Shown here in pieces: positions 42,912 through 43,043 of a stretch of DNA of 43,043 bases (the first letter of the stretch is position 1; every line of letters begins with the position of its first letter). The position numbers and the translations under genes are program-made. The notes under the pieces were generated by a model, which did not search any database, had not been told where the DNA came from, and was given only the letters and a program-made list of their open reading frames with translations. Origin of the DNA: Ignavibacteria bacterium (GTDB taxonomy: Bacteria; Bacteroidota; Ignavibacteria; Ignavibacteriales; Ignavibacteriaceae); contig JAJTBZ010000047.1 in assembly GCA_021286645.1 (NCBI GenBank), positions 1 through 43,043 of the forward strand. Direction: 5' to 3'.

Positions 42912-43043
42912 GTGCCATAGGCACGATATATCTGTAGAAAACAGGTACCCAAAAATTTTATAAAGATCCGTAGGATCGATATTGGGGTATTGTAATGGTG
43001 GCGGATGATTTTTTTTACAGGGTCTCTACGGTTTAAGAGATTC
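42912..43043. repeat. Palindrome-bearing repeat element, runs off the window
   Basis: Two perfect mini-hairpins of the same design, a 5-bp stem with a 3-nt loop, lie 53 bp apart: GTGCC-ATA-GGCAC (42912-42924) and GATCC-GTA-GGATC (42965-42977). AT-rich linkers join them and the end of the window (TCTC...GAGA, about 43022-43041) may hold a third. The layout resembles dispersed REP/MITE-like elements I recall from related genomes; no transposase is nearby. Confidence 0.6.

Overview
This window looks like chromosomal DNA from a Gram-negative, probably facultative or anaerobic member of the FCB (Bacteroidota/Ignavibacteriota) lineage. The pointers are a small TonB-dependent receptor paired with DUF4249-type lipoproteins, an S46 dipeptidyl-peptidase, propeller (Reg_prop) lipoproteins, a Fibrobacter-paralogous (FISUMP) lipoprotein, a large exported protein ending in a dockerin-like pair of Ca-binding loops, and promoter-like TANNTTTG boxes of the Bacteroidota type. 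A flagellin gene and frequent AGGAG ribosome-binding sites are unusual for classical Bacteroidota and fit Ignavibacteriota/Kapaibacteria-like relatives better. This assignment is inference; no rRNA or tRNA gene was seen. I found no phage, IS, transposase or CRISPR array.

Layout. 1-6031: the end of a gene cut by the window edge, then a leftward cluster: Elp3-like radical SAM protein, DUF6873-like protein, DUF4905-like protein, AMMECR1, MEMO, a DUF2520 Rossmann protein and a membrane protein. 6.6-13.9 kb: a rightward outer-membrane block of TonB-dependent receptor, DUF4249 lipoprotein and PEGA/propeller lipoprotein, with the last two duplicated in tandem. 14-15.3 kb: an exported TPR protein. 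15.3-23.2 kb: a complete phosphate-starvation module. The kinase/regulator pair phoR-phoB runs leftward, and a phosphate-selective porin with pstS, pstC, pstA, pstB and phoU runs rightward; the gap between them holds a clear four-repeat Pho box.

23.4-28.2 kb: S46 dipeptidyl-peptidase, a TorF-like outer-membrane protein, and an AraC regulator followed by a VOC-fold protein. 28.4-33.8 kb: a 1817-residue exported beta-rich repeat protein. 33.9-37.1 kb: a glycyl radical enzyme whose active-site residues all match trans-4-hydroxy-L-proline dehydratase (HypD), overlapping its radical SAM activase. 37.4-38.6 kb: FISUMP lipoprotein. 38.9-41.1 kb: ygeY-like M20 hydrolase and ygeW-like carbamoyltransferase, genes linked elsewhere to anaerobic purine/2,3-diaminopropionate metabolism. 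41.2-42.1 kb: flagellin. 42.1-43.0 kb: a non-coding tail with DnaA-box-like sites, promoter-like boxes, hairpins, a 33-bp tandem repeat and a palindrome-bearing repeat element that runs off the window.

The strongest biological themes are phosphate acquisition (regulator, box, porin, ABC transporter), peptide and amino-acid catabolism (S46 peptidase, HypD/activase, YgeY/YgeW), and a duplicated surface-lipoprotein system of unknown function. The least explained parts are the DUF4249/propeller duplication, the AMMECR1-MEMO cluster with an atypical radical SAM partner, and the repeat-rich region after 42.1 kb.
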